This document shows positions 21,846 to 33,009 of a stretch of DNA of 64,000 nucleotides, one piece after another. Positions within the stretch are counted from its first letter, which is position 1. Each line of letters starts with the position of its first letter. Both the position numbers and the translations under genes were made by a program. Source of the DNA: Acanthosepion lycidas (lineage: Eukaryota; Mollusca; Cephalopoda; Sepiida; Sepiidae); NCBI GenBank assembly GCA_963932145.1, contig OZ010577.1:21252289-21316288 (forward strand), in the 5' to 3' direction. Below the pieces are notes generated by a model. That model saw only the letters and a list, made by a program, of their open reading frames with translations. It was not told the origin of the DNA and searched no databases.

Positions 21846-23879
21846 TAAGAAATAAAAGAGCACCAAATGATGAAAATGCTTCTCATTTTTGTCTATTTTT
21901 AACTTTTAAAATATAAAAATGCTATAATCCATATAAATCATACAGAAAAAATGTTGACATATTACTTTTCCAAATATGTAATGTTTCATGCTACTTCAAA
22001 TAAAAGATTAAGGAAACCCCATCAATATTGGAAAAAATGATAACTACTGGCCTTGAGAAAGCTATCTAGAGAAATAGTGCACGGTATGCCACAAAATCTC
22101 CAACCAGCCCTGCTTAAGTTGAATTCAGTTTTACTTCTACTAAATTGGTTGTCACTTCAAGGCAAAAAAGTTTATTTAATCATAACTAAACAAAGATGAA
22201 TTTATACCTTTTGCAAAGGCAACAAAAAGTGAACCAACAGGAATTTGATCTCAGAATGCTGATTCCATTTTCTGCACCAATAACAGTTACATTAACTAAA
22301 TATCCAAATATTTACACACACAAGGAAAACACTGATTATAATCACAGATAAGATTATAAAATGGTCATTTTTATCAGCATCAGTTGGTCCCAAACACTTT
22401 ATTTAAAGAACTTATTTAATATTAAATTCATTTTTGTAGTATAAGGTTAATAATAATAATAACAATAAATTTAAAACATTCCAACTAAAAATAAAATTAC
22501 TACTACAAAAAATACCTCTCACAGAATATAGTATAGATAAAAAAATATATATATATTAACACCCCTCATTTCCAGGAAAATTAACTCTCTTTAAAAGTAT
22601 GGCTAAAGTATTACACACTTGGAAAAATAAGTCCTCAAAAAAGAAAAAATTAAATACAAAAAAAATTACAAAATATTCTTTGTCTTTTATATTTAACAAA
22701 ACATGCATAAAAGAAGAATTGCTGCCCAAATATGAAATAGAGAAATACATTAATAGATAGATATAGATATTACTTACAATAGATTTGCCAAAATTTAAAA
22801 GTAATAATTTTGTACTGCTATCTTTTTTTAACAACATATCTTTTGCCTGCAATGTATATAAAAGCTCACTTTCATTTCCATGTCTTCAAAAAGAAAGATG
22901 GCTGTCAGAGCGCATTGCCTTTTCAGCTTATATTTGGCAAGTAGAAAGGCTTTCAACAGGAAGCCTAGTTAATGGCAGAAGGTAAAGCAAAAGGAAGCAG
23001 AAACCTTTGATCCAAGAAAGAAGATGGATCAAGAGATGTGCATTAGATTCTGGATTTCAGGATCCAGATTCTTGTATTATATGTGAGAGACTTTGTGACA
23101 TTTATGACTTTTGATAGATTCTAGTTGGGAATTTTTTTCCTGTTTTTAGCAAGCAATATACAAGGAGCTTCATTTGTTCCTTTTTATGAGATTGATTCAA
23201 CGATGATTCAATAAGAAAATGGATGGCTAAACAGGTGAGAGCTTAAGCAGATCTAATGGAAACTTATAATATGGGATATTTCATATATTATTCAGGCTAC
23301 AGATTTCATCTTTGTTAATTTTAAAAACTATTTTTGGTCAATACATTCTCCAGCCTTCAAGTGATGATTTATAGAATTTGCTTGGAAAATTTTTCCTCTT
23401 TTTCATCTCGACAATCAGAACATAACAATCCATTGGAATGCTGTGACTCACTGTTAAAACCTCAATTTAGTTGTATCAATGAGAGAATCAGTAAGATTGG
23501 AATATGTTTGCTGGTTGTGAGAAATGTTACCATGTTCCCAAAGCCATGACTTCAAAGTGTTTGCTCAGTTAAAAGAGAACAAAAAAAAAAAAACATAATC
23601 AGGATGTGCAGTATGAAATATTAAGATGGAAAAGAGCTTTAAAAATGCATGAAAACTAAGATTTTCTTAAATTTTATTATCAAGGTATCTGCCATATCTG
23701 CATTGTTCAGGGGAAAAATAACTTCCCATATAACAACACAGGAGACAACTTTAACTCATTTCTTATACAGAATATATAGTATTATGTACACTTTTGAATA
23801 TTTCAAATATGTTGGTGTATAGATCAGGTATAACCAATTTTGTATAAGAGACAAGGAATTTGAATGCAGGATATGTTGT
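21846..23879. other. Unannotated AT-rich spacer
   Basis: No gene was recognised. About 22000-22140 has a weak resemblance to the 3' part of the family F LINE (CCCCATCAATATTGG.AAAAATGATAAC, compare 27150-27190). About 23230-23560 has a 71-codon open frame without known relatives. Confidence 0.45.
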
Positions 23880-24029
23880 GTTAGGGATACTTTCTGTCCA
23901 ACACTACAAGATGCTATAAAACCAAAATATTAACTGAAAAATTTGAGTTATCTTCTAAAATAGCCATGTCACATCTAGACATGTATGGATGCCATGCATA
24001 GTATCCAACTCATTCAGAAAGGTCTAAAC
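23880..24029 (+). pseudogene. Family F LINE, left part of an interrupted copy
   Basis: The sequence matches the family F region before the C-terminus seen at 15780-15930: CAACACTACAAGATGCTA.AAAACCAAAATATTAA and AGTATCCAACT.ATTCAGA. It stops at GTCTAAAC (24022-24029), the apparent 8-bp target of the hAT-like insertion that follows, and resumes at 26893. Confidence 0.65.
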
Positions 24030-24144
24030 CAGAGGTCCTCAACTGGGGTCCACAACAAAAAATAGCAAATTGGAGGTCCACAGTAATATTTTATTGGTTG
24101 ATAGAGCAATTTCACTTTGGAATGGTTGTTACAACTGAGAATAG

Positions 24145-24367
24145 GTCCATATAGTAATAGAGGATAGAGTAGAAATGGTGATCCATATAGTAATAGAGGA
24201 TAGACTAGAAATTACGATCAGTCAGACGCCAAGCTAATTCCTACTTATGCATTTCCTTTATGGTCATGTGGTTTACTTAATTCAATAATGGGATCACCTG
24301 TGTTTGATCACTGGAGATCTATATTCCAACTCAAGTGTCAGTTGTGACACTTTATTCCTATATAACA
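24145..24367 (-). mobile_element. Gypsy element 1, 3' LTR, truncated
   Basis: In the element's own direction (minus strand) the LTR starts at 24367 with TGTTATATAGGAATAAAGTG, right after a polypurine tract (complement of 24368-24380, CTCAAAAGGGGAGG). It matches the other LTR at 26035-26425 through the repeated TCTATCCTCTATTACTATATGG units. It stops near 24145, so about 160 bp of the LTR's far end are missing. Confidence 0.8.
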
Positions 24368-24399
24368 CCTCCCCTTTTGAGATGACTTCCTCTGGAGTC

Positions 24400-25260
24400 T
24401 GTATTTCTTCAGTTTCAGTTCAATATTCAAATGTTCATTTACTGTTCTTTTTCTTTTACTGTACCTCCTTGGTTCACTAATTTCTGGTGGCATGGGTACG
24501 CCAAACATGTCATACAATATTTCCATCAGTACCTCTTTTTGTGGACTTACTAAATCAATGAATCTCCATTTTTAACTGATTAAAGTGTTACTTATGCGCT
24601 CCCACCTTTGTCCCTGTACCATGTATGTCATTTTGCGAATCTGTTTTTTAAACCATCTTCCCAGAATTCCTTTCCATATTGATACATTTTAAAAAATACT
24701 TTATCTCTAGGTTTGAACTATCTGCTAATATTGTCATTTCTTAACACTCTTGCCTTACATTTTAGTAATAATTTATTAAAAACAGACTTAATCTTCCTGG
24801 CAAACATCAACTCTGCAGGCAACATTCCAGACACAGTGTTTGGGTTTGAGTTTGGTGTTATTCTGTAAACACTCAAAAATTGTTGTAGCATTACTTCATC
24901 GGACTCCTCTCGTTCTGACTTTTTTAGTTCCCTCTTAAATGTATCGACAAACTGTTCCGCTTGTCCATTTGATCTTGGGTGATAAGGGAGAGTTGTAATA
25001 TGTTCTATTGCTAATGATTTGCAAAAAAACTTAAATTCACTAGACGTAAATTGAGTCCTGTTTTCTGAAACGATAGAGTCAGGAACACCGAACCTTGCAA
25101 AAATCTCATGTAGGAATTTTATCACTGCTGCAGTAGTCAGTCTTTTACATTTTAATATTTCTGGCCATTTAGTGTAACTATCAACTACTACTAGATAGTA
25201 TATTTAACGGTTCTGCAAAGTCTATACGTATTCTGGACCATGGCATATCAGTCTCCAGCT
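24400..25260 (-). pseudogene. Gypsy element 1, integrase and pol C-terminus
   Basis: This is the minus-strand remnant of a Ty3/Gypsy integrase, which inserts the cDNA copy into the chromosome. The H2C2 zinc-binding region lies just upstream (about 25290-25390). The core catalytic domain begins with RIRIDFAEPL (about 25200-25240), then VDSYTKWPEI in another frame. A 135-codon open frame (25125-24718) contains RFGVPDSIVSENRTQFTSSE, where an N replaces the usual G of DNGTQFTS, and PYHPRSNGQAEQFVDTFKR, which has the catalytic glutamate of the DDE triad. The C-terminal SEPRRYSKRKRTVNEHLN (about 24440-24500) runs into the LTR. Confidence 0.88.
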
Positions 25261-25269
25261 AGGTTGAAC

Positions 25270-25925
25270 CTCTGCATGATTTCACTAAATTTTTGATATC
25301 TTGATCCATTTTTGACCAGTAAGTATAACACATCATTAAGGATTTCATTCTAGAAATTCTTGGATGTCCTATGTGAAATTACTTTAGGATACATTTTTAC
25401 AATGGTGCTGGTATCTCAATTCTTTCCGCATACATAAGTACATTATTACATAAATGCATTATTTCCAGTAATATTTTTCCTTTAAATCTTAACTGCGTCT
25501 TCATTTTCATTATAAAGTCATCTTTTTCCAACTTAATTCTTATATCCTCCAATGTTATGGGCAGTTCTCTTACAGTATTGTATAATACATTATTAATTTC
25601 ATTTTCGACCCTTATCATCGCAATTACTGTGTCTTCAAGTGGTTCGTAGAATTTTGGTATTAGTCTAGACAATCTGTTTGCATGACTTAATTTTTTGGAT
25701 GGTAGAAATTCCATTTTATAATTATAATTCAATAGGATAGTTCCCCAGCACTGCAGTCTATTCACTGTGTGTGGGAACACCCTTTTTGATCCATATATGG
25801 ATAATAATGGATGATGGTATGTCTGTAGTATGAATTCACTACCATGTATGAATTTATAAAACTTTTTCATAGTAAATATGATGGTCAATTCTTCCTTTTC
25901 AATCTGGCTGTTGGTTTAGCTGTTG
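25270..25925 (-). pseudogene. Gypsy element 1, RNase H and connection region
   Basis: A minus-strand frame (25888-25397, open a little further upstream) starts with NSQIEKEELTIIFTMKKFYK, the RNase H motif that normally reads Y.Q.EKE.LA...  It continues with TYHHPLLSI (usually TDHKPL), VNRLQCWGTILLNYNYKMEF, LSHANRLSRL (usually HADALSR) and the linker to integrase. The aspartate of TDHKPL has become tyrosine, so the RNase H is dead. The whole reverse transcriptase domain that should precede it is missing; the sequence jumps from gag (25935-26019) to RNase H near 25915. Confidence 0.88.
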
Positions 25926-25934
25926 TCATTTTTG

Positions 25935-26025
25935 TTGCTGCAATTGTTCTTGAAGTTCTTGTTGCTTTTGCAGTGCCAACATTTGAACCATGATAGCTTT
26001 TAGTTCTTCCATTTTGTTATACTGG
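25935..26025 (-). pseudogene. Gypsy element 1, gag N-terminus remnant
   Basis: On the minus strand, just inside the 5' LTR, a frame reads MEELKAIMVQMLALQKQQEL followed by a glutamine-rich stretch. A short Q-rich start is common for gag in Gypsy elements with a K02A2.6-like pol. After about 28 codons it meets a stop and the sequence switches to RNase H, so nearly all of gag plus protease and RT are deleted. Confidence 0.6.
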
Positions 26026-26034
26026 ACGAGCACC

Positions 26035-26425
26035 TGTTGCCACTTTTGTAATGGTCTTAGTAGAGACTTTGTAATTGCAGATACAACTATAGTAACACCA
26101 TTGAACAATACTGTTGTCAGACACCTTTGAATAGCTCTAGCACTAATAGCACTTGCTTGAATAGTAATCCATATAGTGATCCAAATAGAGTATAGAATAA
26201 CAGTCCATATAGTAATAGAGGATAGAGTAGAAATGGTGATCCGTATAGTAATAGAGGATAGACTAGAAATGACAATCAATTAGACGCCAAGCTAATTCCT
26301 ACTTCTGCATTTCTTTTATGGTCACATAATCTACTTAATTCAATAATGGGATTGCCTTTTTTTGCTCACTGGTGATCTATGTTCAAACCCAAGTGTTGGT
26401 GGCAACACTTTATTCCTATATAACA
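26035..26425 (-). mobile_element. Gypsy element 1, 5' LTR
   Basis: This LTR of about 391 bp runs from 26425 (TGTTATATAGGAATAAAGTG) to about 26035 (ending ...GGCAACA) on the minus strand, with TG...CA ends. It shares its first half with the truncated 3' LTR at 24145-24367 and its full length with the solo LTR at 38840-39267. It contains tandem TACTATATGGA units. The inner boundary is uncertain by about 30 bp because the solo LTR carries an extra partial repeat there. Confidence 0.8.
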
Positions 26426-26892
26426 GTAAATTAGCTTCCCTTTTACTCTACTGGATGCTTTGATTGTAAAAGTTGAATAAAACCTGAGAAGGATATATAA
26501 AGGAAGGATTTTTTAGATTATATATATATATATATATATGCACACACACACAAAGGAAAATTATATCAAGTATATAATTTATTATATAAATTTAATATAT
26601 TAATAATAATATTAATTATAAATATTAATAAAATATTAGTATAAATTAATTAATATAAAATATTAAAAAAATAATAATATTAATTTAATATATAAATTAC
26701 ATAAGGATTATATATAAATATATATAAAAAGGAAGCACATACATTTACTATTTCTATAATAGAATTCCTAAACTTATCAATTAGTAAAAAATAAAATAAA
26801 CATTTTTTTTTTATCAAATAGTTATAGGGGCCCACCTAAAAAAAATTAAGAGTAAAAATGGTCCATGGGTAAAAAAAGGTTGAGAACCATCG

Positions 26893-27250
26893 GTTAAAAC
26901 TATCAGCTATGTACAATCATTTTCTCAAATCAATGATTAAAAATAGCTTGAAGTGAATGAATCCTCTAAGTCTTAAAAAAGCTTTATAGATTAACATGGC
27001 AAAAGCATGAAGAACTTTAACAAATAAAAAAACTACATCATTTGAAGAGTCCTAACAGCAGCAACTACTGAAATGAATAGGATGTTTAACGAGAAGGGAA
27101 AATAAGTCCTTATAATCACCTTTCACACTACCTTAAAAAAAAAAGGCAAGGAGAAGAACTCCCATCAATACTAGGGTGATAACAGTGAACTTGAGAAGCA
27201 TATTTTCCTAAAAACTGTTTTAAGGAAAAAATTTTATAACTTGTGACCAG
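26893..27250 (+). pseudogene. Family F LINE, right part of the interrupted copy
   Basis: The frame resumes after the hAT-like insertion with KLSAMYNHFLKSMIKNSLK (about 26900-26957), the block seen as KLYPTAFSD.WLKIAL at 15920-15965. It carries on with ACATCATTTGAAGAGTCCTAACAGCAGCAAC, matching 16070-16100, and a 3' region CCCATCAATACTAGGGTGATAACAGTGAACTTGAGAA to about 27250. It is inactive. Confidence 0.7.
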
Positions 27251-27440
27251 GTTGTCATGTGGATGCATCCCCGAACATAAATAAAATGAAGCTCTTCAAG
27301 CTTAGGGTCAATCATTATCTATCCTCTTTATCCTTATAATCTTGACTTCCTACCACTTCCTTTTACATTCATATCAATGTCATTCAGGAACATTCTACTT
27401 TGTGTGCCTCTCTAGCCTTGTATTGGAACAACTTCAGTAT
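27245..27440 (+). pseudogene. CR1/jockey-like LINE subfamily 2, 3' end
   Basis: The plus strand gives the extreme C-terminus LFKLRVNHYLSSL followed by a short 3' region (CATTCATATCAATGTCATTCAGGAAC, TGCCTCTCTAGCCTTGTATTGGAAC). The same tail, including TCTTGAGCCTTATATTGGATGAAC, recurs at 61590-61850. Confidence 0.65.
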
Positions 27441-27829
27441 TTAGTATAAAGAAGTTTTTTAAACTCTTTTCTGTTCAACTGAAGAAATCTATTTTAATCC
27501 CAAATTGAACTCTTGATCTTCTCCAGTAACCTTGACAATCAGTATCATCTATCTTATCATCCTTTCTTTTTTAAATTTACCTTCAAGAATGTAATTGTTT
27601 GGCTATGATACAGATTGTAAAAGCCACAAAATAATTCTAAATCTAATGACATCTTGTGACCTTGCTGGTTGAATTTCACCTTACCACCTCTATCATTTGT
27701 GAACCCAAAAACATTTTGATATTTCATAACAAAACTCATTATCACACCCCATTTTTACTAGAATTTTCAGAATTTGTAGCAGCTATATAAAACATTTGCT
27801 CAACTTTATACAGTCTCATTTCTCATCTT
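27441..27829. other. Unannotated spacer
   Basis: No recognisable feature was seen. The open frame at 27557-27745 minus has no known relatives. Confidence 0.5.
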
Positions 27830-27965
27830 TTGAACAGGAGTAGAGGTTTATCCATTGTTTCCTGTTTAAGAGTGAATTTCCAGTTCCTTCTAAAGTCTTC
27901 ACATTCTCTTTCATTACCAGTAATCCCTTGCATATTAATGACATTGTTGCTTTGCTTGGGACATT
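27830..27965 (+). mobile_element. CR1-like LINE 3' end, plus copy
   Basis: The block from TTGAACAGGAGTAGAGGTTTATCC to TGCTTTGCTTGGG matches the reverse complement of 28525-28690 (GGTCTTTTCAACAGGAGTAGAAGG ... CACCTTGCTTGAGGTG). It is truncated just before the GTGAAATGATT terminus, where it meets an opposing copy. Confidence 0.7.
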
Positions 27966-28025
27966 TTTTTTTCTTATTCATTTCACCCCATGCAAAACAG
28001 TAAAGCCACTAAGACACAAGTTCAA
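27966..28025 (-). mobile_element. CR1-like LINE 3' end, minus copy abutting the previous one
   Basis: TTCTTATTCATTTCACCCCATGCAAAACAGTAAAGCCACTAAGACACAAG is the inverse of the common CR1-like terminus. It lies tail to tail with the plus copy at 27830-27965. Confidence 0.75.
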
Positions 28026-28514
28026 ATGACATTTTATTTTGACATACAATGAGATCAGCACATAATTGAACATAGGCTAAAAAACACAAATCTTGAAAAC
28101 TTTAGTACTAGTTTCAGGATATATATCATATTTGTATTACCATTCCAAAATCCAAGAATTCCTAATTTTTAAATAATAATTTTTTGCAAGGTTTTTGAAT
28201 AAGAGATTGTGCATTATTTCTCCCAAGTGACTTTGACACAAAGAACATAAACCTGTCTAAATAAGTACTTTACTGGAAAATGAAATTCTTAAATTTCAGT
28301 TTTTTACCATTGAGTTCTGTGTAATAGAGGAAAAGAGTTTCAAGACAAGTATATAAGTATACAAGTAAAATAATATACAAGTATATTTTGCATGGTGCAT
28401 ATAATTTTTGAAAAGATGAATAATTAGCAGAAAATTTACTCAGAAGTTTAGCACTTTAATGAAGCAATAAAATATTTAGCAATAATAATAATTGTATTTT
28501 CAATGTAGAAAATT
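28026..28514. other. Unannotated spacer
   Basis: No gene or recognisable repeat was seen. Small TATACAAGTA repeats lie at about 28350-28385. Confidence 0.5.
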
Positions 28515-28700
28515 GTTTTTTTAAATCAATTCACCTCAAGCAAGGTGATAATGCCACTAAGATGCAAGAGGCTACTGGGAGTGAAAGAAAAAGAGAAAAC
28601 TTTAAAAGGAACTGGAAAACCAATCCTAAACAGAAAACAAGGGATAAACCTTCTACTCCTGTTGAAAAGACCAGAGAGGAGTGTGAACTGGATGATAGGT
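28515..28700 (-). mobile_element. CR1-like LINE 3' end, minus copy
   Basis: It begins with the T-rich tail and ATCAATTCACCTCAAGCAAGG and continues for about 180 bp of 3' region, including TTACTGGGAGTGAAAG-like and GGAACTGGAAAACC blocks. It pairs with the plus copy at 27830-27965, giving an inverted repeat with a spacer of about 560 bp. Confidence 0.75.
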
Positions 28701-30170
28701 GAACATATCTATTATTAAGGCAAACCTATCTACCCCTATTTAATTTTGTGAATGTTTTAGAATAAGATATTCTTGTTAAAAGTGAAAGCTAAAGTAAAAA
28801 AGAATATAAGATGTTACGACCAAAATTTGGGAATTCAAACACATTGATCAATCTGTTCATTTTTTTAAATTACCAAATATTTTCTGTATCTTCTAAAATA
28901 TTTCATACATCTCCAGAAATCACACAGACATGAAATGAAGAAATTAATTTTCTATCAGTTTCTTTCTCTGATGAAGACATTTTTTTTTAACTTACTGAAA
29001 ATTCTGGGTAGCACTTTAAATGTGGTAAATTTTACATGTTGCATCACAATGCTCCTTTATATGAAAATATATATTTATAAACATGTGCAGTGTTTTGTTG
29101 AAAGAATCCTGTCTGAGTAATTACTAGAGAATTATATAAACTTTCTTTAAATTGTATTCAACTCTTAACTTCATGTTAGCAATACCTAACACTATTGCCC
29201 CCGCTCCACAAAAAAACCTGCAAAAACTTTGAGAAAAAATAAACAAACTTTTAATACTCTCAGTTTGATAGGTCATCTACATCAGTGATTCTCTAAAGGT
29301 ATGTACTTGGCTTCCAGAAAAAGAATTTCAAATCTAAGGAGGAGGTATTTTAGCCAGAAGAGGAAATAGGGAGGAATTTCAGTTTAATGTATAATTCATA
29401 AGTATAATAGTGAAAAAAAAATAAAAATTAAAAGATAACATTTCAAAATAGGAAAGGTACTGAGAAAACCTGGAAGCACAATTTTATATATATATTTTTT
29501 TTTAATATTTTAAGCAGAAAAGGAATTGAAGAGGTTTTCAGTAATATTTATAAATTCTAAGTATGATGGTGGAAAATGATCAGATGACAATTCAAAATGA
29601 GGAAAGAATTGAAGAAACCTAGATCTCAAGGGGAGGAATGTGACCTCAGATTGAGAATACGACTGATGTGTATGATAAATAGAAAGAAAATAAAATGTGT
29701 TATAGTGTAGCAAAATAAGTACAAAATTGAATTATTATTTTGAATCATCCCTAAATTTTAATCGATTTTGGAGTTATGTAAATTTGATGAATTTAATGAG
29801 TTTATAGTGGCATTAATTATTAGTTATAAACATTTATTATAGGCTATTAATTATAAACATTTGTTAAAGGCTATCAATTATAGACATAATTTAGTAAATA
29901 AAATTCTCATAACTTTAGCAAAGTTTTAAACTTCAATTTATTTATATTTTTGTGTGGAAATGGATGCATGTTTTTGTTGACGCATCTTTTCAAAGTAAAA
30001 AATCCTTCTGAAAACAAAAATGATATATAAATTTTTTTCTACTCTGCCATTCAGTTACTTACTATTAATTTAATATATAGATTTGCATATCTTTGACTAT
30101 GAGGTATCTATGGTAGAGTCTCTTTTTGTTTTTTAACATAAGTAATTTTATTTAATCCAATTATCATATT
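28701..30170. other. Unannotated AT-rich spacer
   Basis: Nothing was recognised. A short duplication of ATTATAAACATTT.TTA.AGGCTAT lies at about 29820-29880. Short open frames at 28935-29120 and 29510-29713 have no family resemblance. Confidence 0.5.
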
Positions 30171-30174
30171 TCTA

Positions 30175-30385
30175 GGCCTGTTGATGCTTCTCCAGCGCCA
30201 TACATCTTGGGAACCAAATGTGTATTTGTGTCAACTTGGATAAAGAAACTGCCAGAAGAAATTAATGTTGACAATCACAATCTTAAGGGATTCAAATCCA
30301 GATTTTTAATTCAGAGTTGTCCTTCTCCTAAAGTGGTCCCCTACCAAGTCAAAAGAGCTCAGTCAACCCTGCTAATTTATTCATA
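30175..30385 (+). pseudogene. Possible LINE C-terminal tail
   Basis: One frame reads VFVSTWIKKLPEEINVDNHN followed by LKGFKSRF. This resembles the WN.LPEEV..A..L..FK.RLD tail that ends many jockey/CR1 reverse transcriptases, although the tryptophan is followed by I and not N. No upstream RT is visible and the frame is short, so the call is tentative. Confidence 0.45.
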
Positions 30386-32430
30386 ATTTCAGAGAACAGA
30401 AGAAATGGAGTCATGCCTTTCTCAAGGACTTTAGTGTGAAGTCAAAACAAACTCTTAACCTGAATTTAATCTCTCTTCTCTGATTCCATTTGTTGAGCTG
30501 TTAATCATTAGGCCAGCCATGACTCCACATATCAGATGTAGAAATAATCTTTTTCATTCTGACCAATTTATGTTATAACATTTTGACTTTTTCTTCAGCA
30601 TCATGGAAGAACTGTTAATATTTTTTCTATCATTCTCAAAATAATTGATTTAACTTGAAAAAAAACATCTGCTTCTTTTCCCATTGTACAATAAAGTTGA
30701 TGAGAATTTCTCTAAGAAAATAAACAATTTCAGATGTTAAGGATGTTTTCTTGGTAGTCTTTCTCTCTTTTATTGATTATAATAAAATTTCATTTTATAA
30801 CATCAAAAGAAATAAAAATAAAATGTTGTGCATGTGATTGAACAAATTATCTAAAATGAAAACTTCCAAAAATAACTGAAAACATCAAACATTTGAAATG
30901 TCAAGAAAACCATCTTTTGTAGTACAACCATTTTTTGTTGAATTCTGAAGAAACAAGGGCCATTTTTGGAATTAGCAGGAGCTATTTACATAGTATAGAT
31001 TAATTTTTGGAACAAGGCTAAAAGTGTAGGGCATCTGGTGAGGATCTAGCTCACAACGAATGATCTACAAGCCTGGCTTACTGACCATTATATCATGAGG
31101 AGATGCTCATGTTTAGAACGAGTATAAAGTTTCTTTAATTTGACATTTAATCTATTAGATATTAATAAAGTTACAACAAAATCTTTGTTCTAAACCTCAT
31201 TTAAAGGCCACCAAAGGTGACAATAAAATTCAATGTCAACTTACTTCTTGTTTATAGAATTTATATTATAATTGTTGGCAAATAAATAACTATGAGGTAA
31301 CTACTCTTTTTAAGTAACAAAACTCCAACTACATTTAAAATTCAGCTTTACCTGTACTTTTACGAATCCCTAATCAACAATAGTCTAATGTTAAATAATT
31401 TTCAAATATACATGTTTATACTAAGAATTTTGTTTTACAAATAAATATGAAAAATGTCCCTAATAGAAGAGGAAAGGAAAAATAAATTAAATGGTTAAAG
31501 CAATGAGTAATTGTTTCATTTCTTTTCTTTATTCAACTATTTATTAAAGAGAATTTAGTTTGAGCATAAGCCATAATTATGGGGACACCAAGTTAATTAT
31601 TAATCATCTACACATTTACCTTGCTAACCATGACACCATGTTGAGGTACTCTTTCCATTTTTAATGTTGATATGATTTTCTTTTAAGCTTTTGGTGCAAA
31701 CATACAAAAAAATCAGAACATTATTACTGGGGTGAGTTCAAATGCAATCTCTTCACTATTATAATTTAAGTACAAACTAAACTAGAAATTGCTTTATTTA
31801 TTGAGTATTTTAATAGTATTATCTGTAAAAAAAACTCTTTCTACTTATTTATACAAATGATTCTGATACATTAGTCAATCTTAAAAAAAATAATAAAATT
31901 AATAACATTCTAACCCAACTTCAATTTTATCATAAGAGTTTTCAACAACATATTACACTGAATTGTCTACTCAGATGATCAAGAGCTGATGAAATTTTAA
32001 AGACACTTCTAAGATTTCTTTAACATTGTGCAGAAGCTGGCTCTGTAAACTTCTGCATCAACCTAATAAGCATTTTTTTAAGGCAATAATACCTTATTGT
32101 GAAATATGTTATTATGCACCAGTCATTGGTATAAGAGATCAGTATTAAATCCCAGAGAAAGGCAAAAACACTTAAAAAAAAGTCCAGATGCACCACTTGC
32201 TAAACTGGTGAAACAGAATCTTCATACCAAATTTTTCATACCTGCCTGCTGTTGTAATGTAGTTAACTAATATGGTATTGAAAAAAGAAATTTATTCAAA
32301 GAGCCAGTCAAAATTGAAAATAAAATTCATTAGGGTTTTGCAATCACTGAAGATATCTGAAGTAAATGCTTTTCTTTCTTTAAAGCATCCCCAATGAGAC
32401 CAATCTATATGCACTTCTGGTTTAGAGTTG
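30386..32430. other. Unannotated AT-rich spacer
   Basis: No gene was found. Two stretches could be worn tRNA-like SINE heads on the minus strand: 31020-31100 (TATAATGGTCAGTAAGCC, then GAGCTAGATCCTCACC) and about 31595-31650 (GTGTCATGGTTAGCAAGG). Neither has a clear body. Confidence 0.4.
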
Positions 32431-32487
32431 ATAGAGATAGTTGCCAGCCACTTGTAATTAGAAGGATTTATGGAACAGTGTGTGTGT

Positions 32488-32497
32488 GTATATATGT

Positions 32498-32524
<27 letters not shown>
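32488..32524. repeat. (TG)n/(TA)n tract
   Basis: This is a TG run followed by a pure TA run (32495-32523 with one interruption) that abuts SINE B copy 2. A scrap of SINE B end (GCCAGCCACTTGTAATTAGAAGGAT) lies just before it at about 32443-32470. Confidence 0.9.
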
Positions 32525-32528
<4 letters not shown>

Positions 32529-32982
32529 ACTGGCCCCTCATTTTTTAGTATGCCAGCTACTGGTGTGGCTAGCTAGTCACTGTTGCATAGATGACTGCTC
32601 AGGCACATTTGTATTTATTCATTACCCCCAGAACCCACTTGTGGTTTTTTACCACAATTATGCTGAGCAAACCATAGTTATATTTTCTGGAAGAGAGTGT
32701 ATAATCTGGCACAATCAAGAGTTTGAACAAGCCTCGTATGCTCAAACCATCAGTTACGATGACTTGTGACTTCATGCTAGGACAACCATGGATGGAACTG
32801 TTCTCTGTCTTCCCAATTTAATTCACAAGACATGGGTTGACCCACAATATTGTTTTCAGGCTGGGATCATTCCTCCAATCCAAAACTATCATATCATAAG
32901 TCATATTTCTAGCAAACTGACCATAGTTAGATTCAGATTCAGGTCTCATGATCAGTAAACAAACATTCTAACAACGAGGCCA
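32525..32982 (-). mobile_element. SINE B, copy 2
   Basis: The order is the same as at 13738-14128 on the minus strand. A head at about 32980-32920 (CGTTGTTAGAATGTTTG...GAGACCTGAATCTGAATC) is followed by a body with a complement of CAAATGTGCCTGAGCA and of ACTATGGTCAGTTTGCTAG. The other edge meets (TA)n at 32488-32524, and (TA)n also follows at 32983-33002. Confidence 0.7.
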
Positions 32983-33009
32983 TATATATATATATATATA
33001 TAAAATTAG

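Larger units (their letters stand above)
24030..26892. mobile_element. hAT-like non-autonomous element, split by a Gypsy element
   Basis: The left end CAGAGGTCCTCAACTGG and the right end, which reads inwards as CGATGGTTCTCAACCTTTT, are imperfect inverted repeats of the CAGNGGTTCTCAAC type typical of many hAT elements. Flanking 8-mers GTCTAAAC (24022-24029) and GTTAAAAC (26893-26900) agree at six of eight positions, as an aged hAT target duplication would. After removing the Gypsy insertion, about 115 bp remain on the left and 467 bp on the right, including a (TA)n/(CA)n tract at 26521-26552. No transposase is present. Confidence 0.65.

Noticed and set aside
23240..23560. 71-codon open frame as a host exon
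   Set aside because: No domain, splice signals or codon bias could be seen; it is too short to support.
24338..24526. 62-codon minus frame as a separate small gene
   Set aside because: It is the end of Gypsy pol running into the LTR (SKRKRTVNEHLN then LTR sequence).
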